The notes under the pieces were generated by a model. It searched no databases. It had not been told where the DNA came from and saw only the letters and a list, made by a program, of their open reading frames with translations. The translations under genes and the position numbers were made by a program. Shown here in pieces: positions 62,598 through 64,000 of a DNA stretch of 64,000 bases (position 1 is its first letter; every line of letters begins with the position of its first letter). This stretch comes from Xanthomonas sontii (GTDB lineage: Bacteria; Pseudomonadota; Gammaproteobacteria; Xanthomonadales; Xanthomonadaceae): assembly GCF_040529055.1 (NCBI RefSeq), contig NZ_CP132342.1:4710001-4774000 (forward strand). Reading direction: 5' to 3'.

Positions 62598-62812
62598 ATC
62601 GGCGGGCGCGCGCCAGCAACGTGCGCGGATGCGGCTCCCCGCCCGGGCGGCGATCCGAGCGCGCGATCACCACGCCCAGGCGCACACTTCGGCGGCCCGA
62701 AGCGCCCCCATTGCCGTCGTCCACGACAACGCGCCAACCCCGCCGTAGCCGCGGCTGAAGCGCCAACGCGCTCAGGCTGTACGCCGGCCGGGCGAGCCGC
62801 TAGGCTGCCGGC

Positions 62813-63331
62813 ATGACCGCCAACGCCGACTTCATCGCCTTGAACCTGTGCGTGCTGACCGTCTCGGACACGCGCAGCCTCGACCAGGACAGCTCCGGCG
62901 ACTACCTGGTCGCCGCTCTCGGCGGCGTCGGCCATCGCCTGCACGCACGGGAACTGCTGCCGGACGACCGTTACCGGATGCGCGCCACGGTCTCGGCCTG
63001 GATCGCCGATCCGCAGGTGGACGGCATCCTGGTCACCGGCGGCACCGGCTTCACCGGCCGCGATTCCACGCCCGAGGCGCTGCTGCCGCTGCTGGACAAG
63101 GAGATGCCGGGCTTCGGCGAACTGTTCCGCGCGATCAGCGTCGAGGAGATCGGCACCTCCTCGCTGCAGTCGCGCGCCTTCGCCGGCCTGGCCAACGCCA
63201 CCTTCCTGTTCTGCCTGCCCGGCTCCACCTCGGCCTGCCGCACGGCCTGGGAGCGGATCATCGCCGCGCAACTGGATGCTCGCACCCGCCCCTGCAATCT
63301 GGCCACGCTGCGCCCGCGGCTGAAGGAATGA
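62813..63331 (+). CDS. moaB: Molybdenum cofactor biosynthesis protein B
   Basis: 172 residues of the MoaB/MogA fold that binds molybdopterin. Motifs: [39 protein letters not shown] and [15 protein letters not shown]. No other moa genes are adjacent. A 215-bp spacer precedes it. It probably starts a unit with the HTH protein and ppk2. Confidence 0.94.
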   Translation: MTANADFIALNLCVLTVSDTRSLDQDSSGDYLVAALGGVGHRLHARELLPDDRYRMRATVSAWIADPQVDGILVTGGTGFTGRDSTPEALLPLLDKEMPGFGELFRAISVEEIGTSSLQSRAFAGLANATFLFCLPGSTSACRTAWERIIAAQLDARTRPCNLATLRPRLKE

Positions 63332-63344
63332 CCTGGACTCCCGC

Positions 63345-63689
63345 ATGCCCCTGGACACCACGTTGCGCCTGCTGGCCAAGGCCAGCGGCATGAGCGCCGC
63401 GGATATCGCCGCGGCCATCCCGCGCGCCGGCGCGGCCACGGTCAAGGCCTGGATGGCGGGCGAAAAGCTGCCCGGGCGCGCCCAACTCACCGCGCTGGCA
63501 CGCACCTTCGGCGTCCCCGCCGGCGCCCTGCTCGGCGAACTGGCCAGCCAACTCGACCCGGCACGCACCCGCGGCGAACACGATCTGCTGCAGGCCTACC
63601 GCGCCCTCGACACCCGCCAGCAGGGCGCATTGCTGGAAGTGGCACGCAGCATGGCCGGTACCGGTACCCGCAAGCGGAGCAGCAAATGA
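63345..63689 (+). CDS. Small XRE-like helix-turn-helix protein
   Basis: 114 residues. Residues about 5-62 form an XRE/Cro-type HTH ([20 protein letters not shown], then [20 protein letters not shown]); the C-terminal half is helical. Its stop overlaps the ppk2 start (ATGA), so the two are likely co-translated, and it may regulate polyphosphate metabolism; that is inference. Confidence 0.75.
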   Translation: MPLDTTLRLLAKASGMSAADIAAAIPRAGAATVKAWMAGEKLPGRAQLTALARTFGVPAGALLGELASQLDPARTRGEHDLLQAYRALDTRQQGALLEVARSMAGTGTRKRSSK

Positions 63690-64000
63690 GCCACCTCAAG
63701 CGCAAGCAGTACAAGGCCCTGATGCAGCCGCTGCAACTGGAACTGACCGCGATGGCGCAGGCGGTGCAGCACAGCGGCGAGCGCGTGCTGGTGCTGTTCG
63801 AAGGCCGCGACACCGCCGGCAAGGGCGGCGCGATCCAGGCCATCGCCGAACATCTGAACCCGCGCCAGTGCCGCGTGGTCGCCCTGCCCAAGCCGACCGA
63901 CCGCGAAGCCACCCAGTGGTATTTCCAGCGCCACATCGCGCACCTGCCGGCCGCCGGCGAGATCGTGCTGATGGACCGCAGCTGGTACAACCGTGCCGGC
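63686..64000 (+). CDS. ppk2: Polyphosphate kinase 2 (5' part, cut by window end)
   Basis: First 105 residues of a PPK2 family kinase. [20 protein letters not shown] leads to the Walker A FEGRDTAGKGGAIQAI and Walker B MDRSWYNRAG. It transfers phosphate between polyphosphate and nucleotides. The class (I, II or III) is not decidable from this fragment. Confidence 0.92.
   Translation, partial: MSHLKRKQYKALMQPLQLELTAMAQAVQHSGERVLVLFEGRDTAGKGGAIQAIAEHLNPRQCRVVALPKPTDREATQWYFQRHIAHLPAAGEIVLMDRSWYNRAG

Overview
This 64 kb window is GC-rich chromosomal DNA from a gammaproteobacterium of the Xanthomonadaceae, most likely Xanthomonas or a close relative. The basis is the 328-residue malate dehydrogenase, the long CTC-type L25, an O-GlcNAc-transferase-like protein of the Xanthomonas type, class II DAHP synthase, and arrays of GGGAATC-like heptads between genes. 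Species is not decided. There is no sign of a prophage, an insertion sequence, CRISPR or an integrative element; this is mostly a housekeeping region.

Layout. Positions 1-15.8 kb hold metabolic and envelope genes: an S9 peptidase cut by the window edge, a GST, a LysR regulator, mdh, a thioredoxin-like protein, ppiB, typA, a DUF2127 membrane protein, an MscS-type channel, class II DAHP synthase, a TonB-dependent receptor behind a Zur-like palindrome, an exported hydrolase and dsbB. Positions 16.0-30.4 kb carry the fused S10-spc-alpha ribosomal protein cluster on the minus strand (transcribed rpsJ to rplQ, with secY and rpoA). Positions 30.9-35.3 kb carry the str operon (rpsL-rpsG-fusA-tuf). 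Positions 35.5-49.9 kb carry rpoC, rpoB, rplL, rplJ, rplA, rplK, nusG, secE, tRNA-Trp, a second tuf, and tRNA-Thr, tRNA-Gly and tRNA-Tyr, all on the minus strand. Positions 50.0-57.0 kb carry ychF, pth, rplY, prs, tRNA-Gln, ispE, lolB and a TPR protein. Plus-strand genes from 57.1 kb are hemA, prfA, a GNAT acetyltransferase, the OGT-like protein, a hypothetical protein, moaB, a small HTH protein and the start of ppk2.

The genes from 16 to 52 kb together make much of the transcription and translation machinery: RNA polymerase alpha, beta and beta-prime, the NusG and SecE/SecY partners, about thirty ribosomal proteins, both elongation factors and five tRNAs. Nearly every start site was moved from the longest open frame to a start supported by family length or a Shine-Dalgarno sequence.

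The most interesting material is non-coding. (1) A dispersed family of GGGAAT(C)-type heptad arrays, mostly arranged as two facing arms that could fold into long hairpins, sits at junctions inside essential operons (rpsN/rplE, rpoB/rpoC, rplL/rpoB, rplA/rplJ, ychF/pth, prs/rplY), and one copy supplies the pth stop codon. (2) Ribosomal operon promoters share a TATACT -10 followed almost at once by a strong GC hairpin; the S10 and str versions are near-identical for about 25 nt. (3) A canonical terminator lies inside the spc operon between rpsN and rpsH, and rpmJ is missing from its usual place between secY and rpsM.
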